A stretch of DNA of 64,000 bases from Virgibacillus natechei (GCF_026013645.1 NZ_CP110224.1:124001-188000); one strand, 5' to 3'. Positions 39,194-48,031 are shown, counted from the stretch's first letter. Notes: generated by a model from the sequence alone, not told the origin. Numbers and translations: made by a program.

Positions 39194-40786
39194 ATGGACG
39201 GGAATGAAACGAATAGATTAGTTAAAGGCGCTTTGCTACTGACCATAGCCGGCTTGTTCAGTAAGGTCCTAAGTGCCGGCTACCGGATTCCCCTGCAAAA
39301 CATGACAGGGGACATCGGTTTTTATATTTACCAGCAAGTGTATCCCATTCTTGGGGTTGCGCTGGTTCTGGCATTATATGGCTTTCCGTCAGCGATATCA
39401 AAAATGATGGTCGACTTAAAAGCGGAAGGGAAAAACCTTTCGTTCACAAGCTTTTATATCCCCATTTTTATCATTCTCTTAGGAATCAATGGGGCATTAT
39501 TTCTTTTTCTATTTTTTAATGCGCCTTCGATAGCTGGCTGGGTAGGAGACGCGAATTTAGCGAATACGTACCGGTTTGCGGCGTTTGCCTTTTTACTAAC
39601 TCCCTTCTCTGCCTTATTAAGAGGGGTGTTTCAAGGGAATTATCAGATGAAGCCGACAGCCTATTCGCAAATCGGAGAACAGTTTATTCGCGTTTTTATC
39701 ATCATAACAGCTGCGGTTGTCGTTGCCGTTCAGGGACGAGATTTTTATGAGGTTGGACAGGCTGCTGCACTTGCGTCGATACTAGGCGGGGCAACGGCTA
39801 TTCTGATTCTGGCTCTGTTTTTTATAAAAGAGAAGCCAGTCGTACGGGATACATCTAAAGTGCCGTGGAATTATTATATACGGACGATTTTAACATTGGG
39901 AATGGTGGCTGCTTTAAATCATATGGTGCTGTTGGTGATTCAATTTGCCGATACATTCACGCTGATCCCCAGTTTAATGGACTATGGTTTCACGCAGATG
40001 GAAGCGATGGAGGCAAAGGGCGTGTTTGACCGCGGGCAGCCGTTAATCCAGCTGGGAACGGTGTTGGGATCTTCTTTTGCGCTTGCACTTGTACCATCTA
40101 TATCAAAACAAAAGCTGGAGAGAGACCCGGATACATTTCATCATTACATAAGCGGCGCGATGTTGTTCAGTTTTTATTTAGCAGTTGGGGCCACAGTAGG
40201 ATTAATTGCCATCTTCCCGGAAGCGAATGTATTATTGTTCCAAAATGATAAAGGAACGGTTGATTTACAAATACTTGTGATTGCCATACTCCTTTGTTCG
40301 CTAGCAATTACGGCATCTGCTATTCTTCAAGGGCTGGGCTATATGAAACGAACAGCTGGCTTTATTTTGATTGCATTCTTTATAAAATGGATCTGTAATC
40401 AGTTGCTGGTTCCATGGTTTGGTATAACGGGTAGTGCTGTAGCAACGGTGATCAGCTTACTTGTATTATGTATGGTTGTTCTTTTTGAACTGAAGCGAAA
40501 ATTGCCAGGCCTGCATTTTTTTGGGCAAATTAATGGTGTTGCACTTATAAAAGCTACGTTAGCGATGGTTATTTATATTCTAGTAGTGGAATCTATTTTT
40601 TCCAATGTGGGTGTATCAACACGCATTGGATTACTGTTCTATATCGTGTTTGTTGCTGTGTCGGGTGGGGTTATCTTTATATACAGCCTGTTAAAATGGC
40701 GAGCCTTTACAGCCAGAGAACTAGCCATGCTACCGTTCACACATGTTTTCATTCGTATCCATAAAGGGAGGAACATAAATGAGTAA
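39194..40786 (+). CDS. yabM: Polysaccharide transporter YabM (SpoVB/MurJ-like)
   Basis: A 530-residue MOP-superfamily flippase with 14 hydrophobic helices. The N-terminal LVKGALLLTIAGLFSKVLSA and GYRIPLQNMTGDIGFYIYQQ are the usual signature of SpoVB-type polysaccharide export proteins. It probably moves a lipid-linked wall precursor; the substrate is not known. Its last 8 bases overlap yabN. The upstream copy of its 5' end is a decayed duplicate. Confidence 0.9.
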   Translation: MDGNETNRLVKGALLLTIAGLFSKVLSAGYRIPLQNMTGDIGFYIYQQVYPILGVALVLALYGFPSAISKMMVDLKAEGKNLSFTSFYIPIFIILLGINGALFLFLFFNAPSIAGWVGDANLANTYRFAAFAFLLTPFSALLRGVFQGNYQMKPTAYSQIGEQFIRVFIIITAAVVVAVQGRDFYEVGQAAALASILGGATAILILALFFIKEKPVVRDTSKVPWNYYIRTILTLGMVAALNHMVLLVIQFADTFTLIPSLMDYGFTQMEAMEAKGVFDRGQPLIQLGTVLGSSFALALVPSISKQKLERDPDTFHHYISGAMLFSFYLAVGATVGLIAIFPEANVLLFQNDKGTVDLQILVIAILLCSLAITASAILQGLGYMKRTAGFILIAFFIKWICNQLLVPWFGITGSAVATVISLLVLCMVVLFELKRKLPGLHFFGQINGVALIKATLAMVIYILVVESIFSNVGVSTRIGLLFYIVFVAVSGGVIFIYSLLKWRAFTARELAMLPFTHVFIRIHKGRNINE

Positions 40787-42224
40787 AATTGAAATTATCG
40801 GATTAGGCGCAGGTGATATGGACCAGCTGTCTCTAGGCATTTATAAAAAATTGACGAATACGAACGGTGTTATCTATACACGAACAATCGATCACCCCGT
40901 TATCGGTTCGTTACAGCAGGAGGGAGTCACCTTCGAGGCATTTGATCATGTTTATGAGAAAGAAGAACAATTTACAGCGGTCTATCAAACGATCGTAGAC
41001 ACCTTAATCGAAAAAGCAAAGGATGCGTCCATTATTTACACACTCCCTGGGCACCCGATGCTAGCGGAAAAAACGGTACAGCTTTTACTCGAGCAAACAG
41101 AGGTAGAAGTGGAGGTTGCAGGTGGACAGAGCTACTTGGATGACTTATTTACAGCCCTGAAAATTGATCCAATCGATGGGTTCCAATTTGTAGATGGTAC
41201 GTCTTTTGAACGCAGTCAGCTTGATTATCGGCACCACCTCCTATTTTGCCAGGTGTATGACCGCTTTATTGCATCAGATGTGAAGCTTACGCTATTAGAG
41301 GATCTACCACCAGACTATCCAGTTACAGTGGTGGAAGCGGCTGGGAGCGCGCTCGAGGTTATCCAGACCATTCCAATCGATGAGCTTGATCACTCTATTG
41401 AAGTTAGTAATGTAACAAGTGTTTATGTACCACCAGTTCCTTCCAGGATGCTCCATCATACGTTTACAAATTTAAGAGAGACGATCGCAACATTAAGAGG
41501 GCCGAATGGCTGCCCATGGGATAGGGTGCAGACCCATGAAACGCTTCGGGAATATGCGATCGAAGAGGTGTATGAATTAATCGATGCCATTGATAATGAA
41601 GACGATGAAAACATCATCGAAGAGCTCGGGGATATCCTCTTGCAGGTCATGCTTCATAGTCAAATTGGGGAAGATGATGGCTATTTCAATGTTGATGATG
41701 TGATTGGTTCCATTACGAACAAGATGATCCACCGTCATCCGCATGTTTTTGCTGATACAGCGGTTGATTCGGTTGATGACGTTTATAAAAATTGGGACGA
41801 ATTGAAGGAAGAGGAAAAAGGGGAACAGCGCAAATCGGTACTAGATGGTATTCCAAGACAGCTTCCATCTCTATCAAAAGCATTCAAACTGCAGAAAAAA
41901 GCAGCAAAAGTTGGTTTTAATTGGGACGCTATTTCGGATGTATGGAATAAACTAGAGGAGGAACTGGGAGAAGTACAGGAAGCTATAGAGTTGGATGATA
42001 AAATGGAGATAGAGAAAGAATTCGGTGATGTACTATTTGTACTTGCCAATCTTACCAGGTATTATAAAATAAACCCGGAAATCGCGTTAAACCAAACCAA
42101 TAAGAAGTTCCTTTCTCGTTTTTCTTATATCGAAGAACAATTACGTATACAGGAAAAAGAAATGACGGACACGACGTTAGAAGAAATGGATGCATTATGG
42201 AATCAAGCAAAAAAAGGGGAATGA
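40779..42224 (+). CDS. yabN: YabN: tetrapyrrole methylase-like domain fused to MazG
   Basis: A 481-residue fusion. Residues 1-215 have a SAM-methylase fold (IEIIGLGAGDMDQL, ASIIYTLPGHPMLAE). Residues about 230-480 are a MazG NTP pyrophosphohydrolase with two halves (GCPWDRVQTHETLREYAIEE, ENIIEELGDILLQVML with the EExxE/D metal ligands, and EEELGEVQEAI / EFGDVLFVL). MazG removes noncanonical NTPs; the methylase target is unknown. It precedes rqcP with an ATGA overlap. Confidence 0.92.
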   Translation: MSKIEIIGLGAGDMDQLSLGIYKKLTNTNGVIYTRTIDHPVIGSLQQEGVTFEAFDHVYEKEEQFTAVYQTIVDTLIEKAKDASIIYTLPGHPMLAEKTVQLLLEQTEVEVEVAGGQSYLDDLFTALKIDPIDGFQFVDGTSFERSQLDYRHHLLFCQVYDRFIASDVKLTLLEDLPPDYPVTVVEAAGSALEVIQTIPIDELDHSIEVSNVTSVYVPPVPSRMLHHTFTNLRETIATLRGPNGCPWDRVQTHETLREYAIEEVYELIDAIDNEDDENIIEELGDILLQVMLHSQIGEDDGYFNVDDVIGSITNKMIHRHPHVFADTAVDSVDDVYKNWDELKEEEKGEQRKSVLDGIPRQLPSLSKAFKLQKKAAKVGFNWDAISDVWNKLEEELGEVQEAIELDDKMEIEKEFGDVLFVLANLTRYYKINPEIALNQTNKKFLSRFSYIEEQLRIQEKEMTDTTLEEMDALWNQAKKGE

Positions 42225-42487
42225 TAGAATTGCGACTGGATAAATTTTTGAAAGTATCGCGTTTGATTAAACGTCGTACAATGGCAAAGGAAGTTGCGGA
42301 TCAAGGAAGAGTTACAATTAATGGAAACAAGGCAAAATCATCATCGACTGTGACCAGTGGTGATGAGCTTGTGATTAAATTTGGGCAAAAACTTGTAACA
42401 ATCGAAGTGAATGATTTGAGAGAGAACGTAAAGAAATTCGAAGCTGAATCGTTATATAAAGTTATCAAAGAAGAGCAAAATGAATAG
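42221..42487 (+). CDS. rqcP: RqcP (YabO), S4-domain ribosome quality control factor
   Basis: An 88-residue S4 RNA-binding protein: MIELRLDKFLKVSRLIKRRT and DQGRVTINGNKAKSSSTVTS. In B. subtilis RqcP works with RqcH on stalled 50S subunits to add alanine tails. The ATG at 42221 overlaps the yabN stop. This start fits the 86-90-residue family length better than the one 24 bases upstream. Confidence 0.93.
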   Translation: MIELRLDKFLKVSRLIKRRTMAKEVADQGRVTINGNKAKSSSTVTSGDELVIKFGQKLVTIEVNDLRENVKKFEAESLYKVIKEEQNE

Positions 42488-42498
42488 TTCTATACTTG

Positions 42499-42534
42499 TC
42501 CTTCCTATCATAAAGTAATAATGATAAGGAGGGC
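42499..42534 (+). promoter_or_regulatory. yabP: Hairpin covering the yabP ribosome site
   Basis: CCTTCCTATCAT (42500-42511) can pair with ATGATAAGGAGG (42521-42532) around an 8-base loop, with one bulge. The right arm contains AAGGAGG, the yabP ribosome-binding site. A -10-like CATAAAGT (42509-42516), fitting sigma-E loosely, overlaps the loop. Confidence 0.35.
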
Positions 42535-42542
42535 TACCTGAA

Positions 42543-42848
42543 ATGAATAACTTTTATGAAAATCGAGACAATGTCACGGGTGTTCAAAAAGAGCATTATG
42601 TCAAACTGAATAACCGCAAAGACCTGGAAATAACTGGTGTTAAAGAAGTAGATAGCTTCGATAATGAGGAATTTTTGCTAGAGACTGTTATGGGGTATCT
42701 CATCGTCCGTGGGCAAAATTTGCAGTTGCAAAACTTGGATGTAGGTGAAGGTATCGTTACGATTAAGGGTAAAGTTTATGAGCTTTCTTATGTGGATGAT
42801 ACCAATGAGGAAAAGGCTAAAGGATTCTTTAGCAAGCTATTCAGATGA
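42543..42848 (+). CDS. yabP: Sporulation protein YabP
   Basis: A 101-residue protein of the YabP/YqfC family. LNNRKDLEITGVKEVDSFDN and ETVMGYLIVRGQNLQLQNLD are characteristic. Mother-cell protein needed for sporulation in B. subtilis, exact function unknown. AAGGAGGG precedes the ATG, and the gene overlaps yabQ (ATGA), so the two are coupled. Confidence 0.9.
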   Translation: MNNFYENRDNVTGVQKEHYVKLNNRKDLEITGVKEVDSFDNEEFLLETVMGYLIVRGQNLQLQNLDVGEGIVTIKGKVYELSYVDDTNEEKAKGFFSKLFR

Positions 42849-43444
42849 CGCTTAGCATTCAATTCATGACGATGATAGCCATGGTTTTAAGTGGCTTTTA
42901 TTTGGGTATCATACAAGAAACGTTCCGGCGATTCACTTTATATTGGGAAAAAAGAGTTATTTTCTCTTATTTTATGGAAGTTTGTTTCTGGCTTACGCAA
43001 ACAGTCATTTTATTTTATGTTTTATTTCGATTAAATGGTGGCGAATTTAGGCTGTATATAGTGGCGGCTGGTTTATTAGGCTTTGCCATGTACCAAGTAT
43101 TTGCTGCACGGATATATAAGCGAATTCTTGAGCGAATAATTCGTACCACAGCAGCGATTTATCAGTTTTTTGCAAGAATGGTACAAGCAATCATCATCAC
43201 GCCAATTCAATGGATTGTGAAGCTACTTATAAGATCTGTTTTAGTGCTAGCAGGATTACTAGGTTCTATTCTCCTTTTTATAGGTAAGCTTATAATTGTG
43301 CCCATAAAATGGGTCTTGCAGCTTATTTATCGATTATTGCCGGAAAAGGTGCAAAACTTTATATTCAAAATAGCAGGATTTTATAGTACAATGAAGAATA
43401 TATATATAAAATGCGTGAAGTATATAAAGTCTAAGAGGAGGTAG
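42845..43444 (+). CDS. yabQ: Spore cortex protein YabQ
   Basis: A 199-residue membrane protein. Four to five hydrophobic segments fill the first 85 and about 120-165 residues, followed by a basic tail (KCVKYIKSKRR). YabQ localises to the forespore outer membrane and is needed for cortex formation in B. subtilis. Coupled with yabP by overlap and followed 6 bases later by divIC. Confidence 0.88.
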   Translation: MTLSIQFMTMIAMVLSGFYLGIIQETFRRFTLYWEKRVIFSYFMEVCFWLTQTVILFYVLFRLNGGEFRLYIVAAGLLGFAMYQVFAARIYKRILERIIRTTAAIYQFFARMVQAIIITPIQWIVKLLIRSVLVLAGLLGSILLFIGKLIIVPIKWVLQLIYRLLPEKVQNFIFKIAGFYSTMKNIYIKCVKYIKSKRR

Positions 43445-43450
43445 AAACCT

Positions 43451-43831
43451 ATGTCTAAAAGGGATAAAACGGTGACAAGACTAGATTCAGCATATATGCA
43501 GCAATATGATGCACATATGGAGAGACAGAAAAGGAAGAAGAAACGGTTGATTCGACGTCTTGTTGTATGTTCGTTCATCGCATCGTTGTTCATTGGGGGC
43601 ATGGCAATCTTCCATTACCAACAGCGGGTCGTTCATGCAGAGAAGGAAGAAGCGTATGAACAACTAGAAGAGGAATTGGCTTTCTTAGAAAAACAAGAAG
43701 AGAATTATAAGGAAGAAATAGAATTGTTAAATGATGAGGACTATGTGCTGGATGTAGCCCGGACGAATTATTTCTTCTCAAAAGAAGGAGAATTAATTTT
43801 TAATATCCCTGACGAGGATCCCTCTTATTGA
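43451..43831 (+). CDS. divIC: Cell division protein DivIC (FtsB-like)
   Basis: A 126-residue bitopic septum protein. A basic cytoplasmic N-terminus (KRKKKRLIRRL) precedes one membrane segment (about 38-56), then an extracellular coiled coil (EEAYEQLEEELAFLEKQEEN) ending with DVARTNYFFSKEGE, the conserved C-terminal motif. It forms a complex with FtsL and DivIB at the divisome. AGGAGG precedes the ATG. Confidence 0.93.
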   Translation: MSKRDKTVTRLDSAYMQQYDAHMERQKRKKKRLIRRLVVCSFIASLFIGGMAIFHYQQRVVHAEKEEAYEQLEEELAFLEKQEENYKEEIELLNDEDYVLDVARTNYFFSKEGELIFNIPDEDPSY

Positions 43832-43903
43832 CACACTTTCATGAGCTTAGCTATACTATAGGAGTAGTATACATTTAATCTTTTAAGGAGGAGCATTTTT
43901 TTT

Positions 43904-44287
43904 ATGTCAATCGAAGTAGGCAGCAAATTGCAAGGAAAGGTAACAGGTATTACTAATTTCGGGGCATTTATTGAACTTGAAGAAGGTAAAACAGGACTTG
44001 TCCATATTAGTGAGGTTGCGGATAGCTATGTCAAAGACATTCATGAACATCTTAGCGTCGGTGAAGAAGTAACGGTAAAAGTAATTAATGTCGAAAAGGA
44101 TGGAAAGATTGGTCTATCGATTAAAAAGGCTAAAGATAAACCAAAGCGACCACAAAACACCCGAGTACAGACGGAAAATTTTGAATCGAAAATGAACCGT
44201 TTCCTCAAAGATTCTGAAGACCGTCTAGCCTCTTTGAAGAAGCACACGGAATCCAAACGCGGAGGTCGAGGTGCTAAAAGAGGATAG
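43904..44287 (+). CDS. yabR: S1-domain RNA-binding protein YabR
   Basis: A 127-residue protein with an S1 domain (residues 1-72: GSKLQGKVTGITNFGAFIEL, GLVHISEVADSYVKDI) and a basic Lys/Arg-rich tail. Probably a general RNA-binding factor; relatives include GSP13/YugI. AAGGAGGAG precedes the ATG. In B. subtilis the following trnSL genes and spoIIE come next; here a 4.6-kb insertion intervenes. Confidence 0.9.
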   Translation: MSIEVGSKLQGKVTGITNFGAFIELEEGKTGLVHISEVADSYVKDIHEHLSVGEEVTVKVINVEKDGKIGLSIKKAKDKPKRPQNTRVQTENFESKMNRFLKDSEDRLASLKKHTESKRGGRGAKRG

Positions 44288-44324
44288 CATTTTGCTGTCT
44301 ATATAATGCTCTATAAAAAGAACA

Positions 44325-44482
44325 AAAGCGCAAGCGCCCGTTTAGCAACGTACAAACTGGAGCACTCCGCAATGAGATAAAGGAAACACGACGAACGAAG
44401 GGAGTCGATGTTGACTTATCGTAGTGGAGGAGTGTGAAGTTTGATAGTTGCTGGGCGCTGGAGCTGGACGTGGCTATTCCAG
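44325..44482. repeat. GCGCAAGCGCCCG...GGGCGCTGGAGCTGGAC interspersed repeat
   Basis: A 150-bp GC-rich unit beginning AAAGCGCAAGCGCCCGTTTA and ending GGGCGCTGGAGCTGGACGTG. The GCGCCC and GGGCGC ends pair, giving a long hairpin-like layout. It is non-coding. I recall this repeat type from other Bacillaceae genomes, but only one copy is in this window. Confidence 0.6.
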
Positions 44483-44528
44483 TATATAAGTTATCCATAG
44501 CTTTTAAATTCTATAGTTTCCTATCCAA

Positions 44529-44573
44529 TAAAAAAGCAGGTACTTAGCCTTGTGCTGGTACCTGCTTTTTGTA
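44529..44573. terminator. Bidirectional terminator
   Basis: AAAAAGCAGGTAC (44531-44543) and GTACCTGCTTTTT (44558-44570) form a 13-bp perfect stem with A- and T-runs on either side. It may end both yabR transcripts and the minus-strand reductase gene. The remaining spacer to 44841 shows no gene. Confidence 0.8.
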
Positions 44574-44841
44574 TTTAAGGAAAGTGCGGGATGTCTAAGG
44601 GCTAGTTGTTGAATAAAAATAAAGGACTTTATTTTTAAAATTGTGCAGCCGCATTTCTCCGTTGACCAAGATATATATTGCGTTATTGCTATAATTATAG
44701 ACAAACCTCATGTCAGGTGTCATTTGGGATTCAGGTGAAAACAGAAAAAATTTACATTCTCTCCATCCCAACAAATCATACTAGTTAATGGAACATCTAT
44801 TTTGTATTTACCAAGAAATTATTTTGTCTCGCTTAAACTGA

Positions 44842-45549
44842 CTAGTTGAATGATAAAAACGCAGGCAGTTGTTGTTCATGCTTGTCGAGCATAATCTGTA
44901 CTGGCTTGATGCCTTGCTCGCGTAGTACGTCAATGTTCTGCACGAGGAATTCGTCGCTGCCGACAACATAAAAGAGTCCATCTTTGTCTGCAGCAAGATT
45001 TTTCACTTCTTCATAGTAGTCTTTACGATTATCGATGAATTGTGATGTGAACTTCTTGTCAGGTGTGGATTCAAAAATATCGGTAAATAAGAAATTTTTT
45101 GATGAATCGATGTTCAGGGAATGAATTTGCTTAACATTGTCAGCACGTTCGAAATAATCAAGTACAAGTGGTCTAAAAGTTGCTAGGCCGACCCCTGAAG
45201 ACAGTAGGTATACATTTTTGTCTTCTCTTTTAAGTGGTACATTCGAATGGGTTTTAAATATTGCAACTTCATTGCCGACTTCAAGATTTCTTAAAATCGC
45301 TTTAAACTCAGAGCACTGCTCTCTGATACGTGTTGTGATACCGATTAAATTTGATTGCGGTAAAGTAGAGATTGACATATGGCGAATCAGGCTGCGATTT
45401 GGTTTATCTCCAGCATTAAAACCTTCGAGTGCCAAGTGGATGTGGGCGCCTTCTTCCCATGTATAGTCTTCCGGACAGTCGAGCAGGTATGTTTTAACCT
45501 CAGGCGTTTCTTCAATAATCTTATTTATTTTAGTCCAGTATATTTGCAT
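44842..45549 (-). CDS. Flavodoxin/ferredoxin reductase-like FAD protein
   Basis: A 235-residue protein with the FNR fold. RHMSISTLP (about 56-64) corresponds to the RxYS flavin motif, with Tyr replaced by Met; VYLLSSGVGLATFRPLVLDY is the NAD(P)-binding glycine-rich motif, and LFYVVGSDEFLVQNIDVLRE is the C-terminal nucleotide-binding stretch. Probably transfers electrons between NAD(P)H and a protein partner; the partner is not nearby. AAGGGGG precedes the start. Accessory at this locus. Confidence 0.8.
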   Translation of the reverse strand: MQIYWTKINKIIEETPEVKTYLLDCPEDYTWEEGAHIHLALEGFNAGDKPNRSLIRHMSISTLPQSNLIGITTRIREQCSEFKAILRNLEVGNEVAIFKTHSNVPLKREDKNVYLLSSGVGLATFRPLVLDYFERADNVKQIHSLNIDSSKNFLFTDIFESTPDKKFTSQFIDNRKDYYEEVKNLAADKDGLFYVVGSDEFLVQNIDVLREQGIKPVQIMLDKHEQQLPAFLSFN

Positions 45550-45785
45550 TATATATCCCCCTTATATGTATCGTTACTATCTAATGTACAGTAAGTGATA
45601 ACAATTCTCAATTAAAAGGATTGGTTATTTCAACATAGCTTCATTACTGAAACCTCTCCTCAATAAAATGAGCCGTTTGCTTAAGGTCATCAACTAGACT
45701 TGCTTCATATATATATATTTTGCGGAATAGTATAATGGGCGTATTTCTTATACATAACATAGAACAATAGGGAAAATTGGCATAA

Positions 45786-45816
45786 AAAAAGTAGAAACCC
45801 ACAGGATTTCTACGTA
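45786..45816 (-). terminator. Terminator of tRNA-Met
   Basis: On the minus strand GTAGAAA pairs with TTTCTAC (45791-45813), followed by TTTTTTTATG. It lies 34 bases beyond the tRNA 3' end. Confidence 0.8.
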
Positions 45817-45846
45817 AGTAAGCCGAAGCTTGGATTATTTTTAAAA

Positions 45847-45920
45847 TAGCGGCAGAGGGGTTCGAACCCCCGACCTTACGGGTATGAACCGTACGCTCTC
45901 GCCAGCTGAGCTACGCCGCC
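45847..45920 (-). tRNA. tRNA-Met (CAT)
   Basis: 74 bases. Acceptor GGCGGCG pairs with TGCCGCT using G-T wobbles; D arm GCTCAGCTGGCGAGAGC; anticodon stem ACGGTTCATACCCGT with CAT; T arm GGGGGTTCGAACCCCTC. CCA is not encoded. Without ATP-specific marks I read it as the elongator type; the B. subtilis trnSL-Met1 lies in the equivalent region, but with a tRNA-Glu that is not found here. Confidence 0.92.
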
Positions 45921-45977
45921 AAAATTAGTCAACAGAAATTATGATACAACAGAGTAAGGATTATGTCAATGAAAATT

Positions 45978-46015
45978 TATAAAGTGTTGCTCTTTTTACC
46001 GAGCAGCACTTTATA
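45978..46015 (-). terminator. Terminator of the MarR-MFS operon
   Basis: AAAGTGTTGCTC (45981-45992) and GAGCAGCACTTT (46001-46012) pair with one mismatch; T-rich text follows on the minus strand. Confidence 0.75.
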
Positions 46016-46017
46016 TC

Positions 46018-47562
46018 TTATCTATTTTCATATCCTACTTCGCGTGTTACATGCATGTTCGATTCCTTTTTGCTTGCAGCTTGTCGGTAATATTCTTCAT
46101 CTTCCTCAACTGGCTTTGTTTTTTTGATAAAGAAGGATAAAATAAATCCTACGACCGCAAAGACGGTAGCAACCATGAATGAGTCGTTAATCCCTTCGAT
46201 TGTTGCCAGATTTTCGATGTTTACTAACTGCGATTCGGATGGTGTCCCTGAAGCAGGCATGAAATCAGCAACGTGTTTGGCTGTCTGGCTGCTCATAACA
46301 GTTACCAGAAATGCGGTACCAATGGAGCCGGACATCTGGCGCAATGTATTGGCCATCGCCGTTCCGTGTGAATACAAGCGTCTTGGCAATTGGTTTAGTC
46401 CCGCAGTCATAATCGGCATCATGATCATGGATATACCAATCATTCGCATCGTATAAGCGAACATCATGAAGTAATATCCTGTCTCATCCGTAAGGTTAGA
46501 AAATAATAATGTGGTCACAGCCGTAAGCCCAAGGCCAACTAATGCCAACGGTCGCGCGCCAATTCGGTCAAAAAGTGCCCCGGTGAATGGTGACATGAAG
46601 GCTGCTATTATTGCCCCTGGAAGTAAGAGTAGTCCGGATTCCAATGGGGAAAACCCACGGACGTTCTGGAGATAAATCGGAATGAGAATCATAGCTGCAA
46701 ACATGGCCATCGTAACAACAACACTAATCACGGTCGTCAGTGAAAACATACTATATTTAAATACGCGGAACTCAAGCATTGGTGTTTTCATCCGGAGCTG
46801 CCTTAATACAAAGAAGACCATAACAATCATACCAATCCCAAGTGGTGCAAGTACGAGCGGGCTCCCCCATCCCATTTCCCCTGCGCTACTGAATCCATAC
46901 AATAATCCGCCAAATGCAAAGGTGGATAGAATGATAGATTTATAGTCCACTTTTGGATTAGATAATTTTGTCACATTCCGTAATAGGAAATAGGCTAGAA
47001 TGATATCAATAATTGCTATTGGCAGCACGATGAAAAATAATACACGCCATGAAAATGACTGCACGATAAGCCCGGAAAGTGTAGGTCCGATTGCCGGGGC
47101 AAACATCATCGCTAGACCAATCATTCCCATTGCGGAGCCACGCTTTTCAATCGGGAATAAACTTAGGATAACATTCATTAATAATGGCATCATAATCCCT
47201 GCACCGGCCGCCTGTACAACGCGTCCTGCCAAAAGCGACGGGAATGAAAAAGATATGCCACAAATAAGCGTTCCGAATGCAAACAGAGACATGGCAGTCA
47301 AAAATAAATGCCTCGTTGTAAATTTCTCCATTAAGAAAGCGGTAATTGGAATTAAAATGCCGTTTACCAGCATAAATATCGTCGTTAATGATTGTGCGGC
47401 ATTGGCTGACATTCCCATATCAACAATCATAACCGGAAGTGCTATGTTCAGCAGGGTTTGGTTCAAAATAGCAACAAAAGCCCCCATTACCATGACAAAA
47501 ATAATCGGTCCTTTTGCTACTTCGTTTGCATCTATAAAAGCTGTTCTATCTTTCAACTTCAA
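46018..47562 (-). CDS. DHA2-family MFS multidrug efflux protein
   Basis: A 514-residue transporter with about 14 helices, as in the DHA2 (EmrB/QacA/LmrB) group. GRVVQAAGAGIMMPLLMNVI is the motif C/antiporter region typical for drug:H+ antiporters, and FDRIGARPLALVGLG corresponds to motif A in the second half. It likely exports lipophilic drugs or lincosamides, not determinable here. Overlaps the marR gene by 4 bases and is presumably under its control. Not part of the conserved block, so accessory. Confidence 0.88.
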   Translation of the reverse strand: MKLKDRTAFIDANEVAKGPIIFVMVMGAFVAILNQTLLNIALPVMIVDMGMSANAAQSLTTIFMLVNGILIPITAFLMEKFTTRHLFLTAMSLFAFGTLICGISFSFPSLLAGRVVQAAGAGIMMPLLMNVILSLFPIEKRGSAMGMIGLAMMFAPAIGPTLSGLIVQSFSWRVLFFIVLPIAIIDIILAYFLLRNVTKLSNPKVDYKSIILSTFAFGGLLYGFSSAGEMGWGSPLVLAPLGIGMIVMVFFVLRQLRMKTPMLEFRVFKYSMFSLTTVISVVVTMAMFAAMILIPIYLQNVRGFSPLESGLLLLPGAIIAAFMSPFTGALFDRIGARPLALVGLGLTAVTTLLFSNLTDETGYYFMMFAYTMRMIGISMIMMPIMTAGLNQLPRRLYSHGTAMANTLRQMSGSIGTAFLVTVMSSQTAKHVADFMPASGTPSESQLVNIENLATIEGINDSFMVATVFAVVGFILSFFIKKTKPVEEDEEYYRQAASKKESNMHVTREVGYENR

Positions 47563-48005
47563 TTCTTCTCATCTCCAGTTACTTGAATCTTTTCCTTTAC
47601 TAATTGATGCAGATCAAGCAACGTGTTTACATCTTCATCACTGATCTCATCAAGATGCTTGAGTCGTTCATAAAATAAGGTATGCCCCTCTTTCTGCCTT
47701 TCCTTTCCTATTTCCGTCAAGTTAAGGACAATTGCCCTCCTGTCTTTTTCTGATTGTTCCCGTTCTATATATCCTGCTTTAACCAGACGTTCTATCGTAC
47801 TACTGACCGTGCTTTTGTTTACATTCATCTTTTTTGTAAGCTCCAGTAGGCTCATGTTTGGTTCTTCATCGATTATTTTCAAGATTTGCAGCTGCACAAT
47901 GGTGATACCTAATTCATTTGCGTGTTGCCACATCTGTCTGTAAAAAAATTTATTTACCTCGCGAAAAGAATAAATAATCGTACTGATTTTTTCATCTTTA
48001 TCCAT
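47559..48005 (-). CDS. MarR-family transcription regulator
   Basis: A 148-residue winged-helix regulator. LQILKIIDEEPNMSLLELTK and NVNKSTVSSTIERLVKAGYIEREQSEKDRR make up the recognition helix and wing. It precedes and overlaps the MFS gene, so it most likely represses the efflux operon until a drug binds. A 14-bp palindrome lies 26 bases upstream of the start. Confidence 0.88.
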   Translation of the reverse strand: MDKDEKISTIIYSFREVNKFFYRQMWQHANELGITIVQLQILKIIDEEPNMSLLELTKKMNVNKSTVSSTIERLVKAGYIEREQSEKDRRAIVLNLTEIGKERQKEGHTLFYERLKHLDEISDEDVNTLLDLHQLVKEKIQVTGDEKN

Positions 48006-48031
48006 AGCTTATCTCCTTCGACAATAAAAAA

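Noticed and set aside
46124..47644. Plus-strand frames opposite the MFS gene (up to 214 codons)
   Set aside because: Antisense artefacts of a transmembrane gene, with no start signals or recognisable family.
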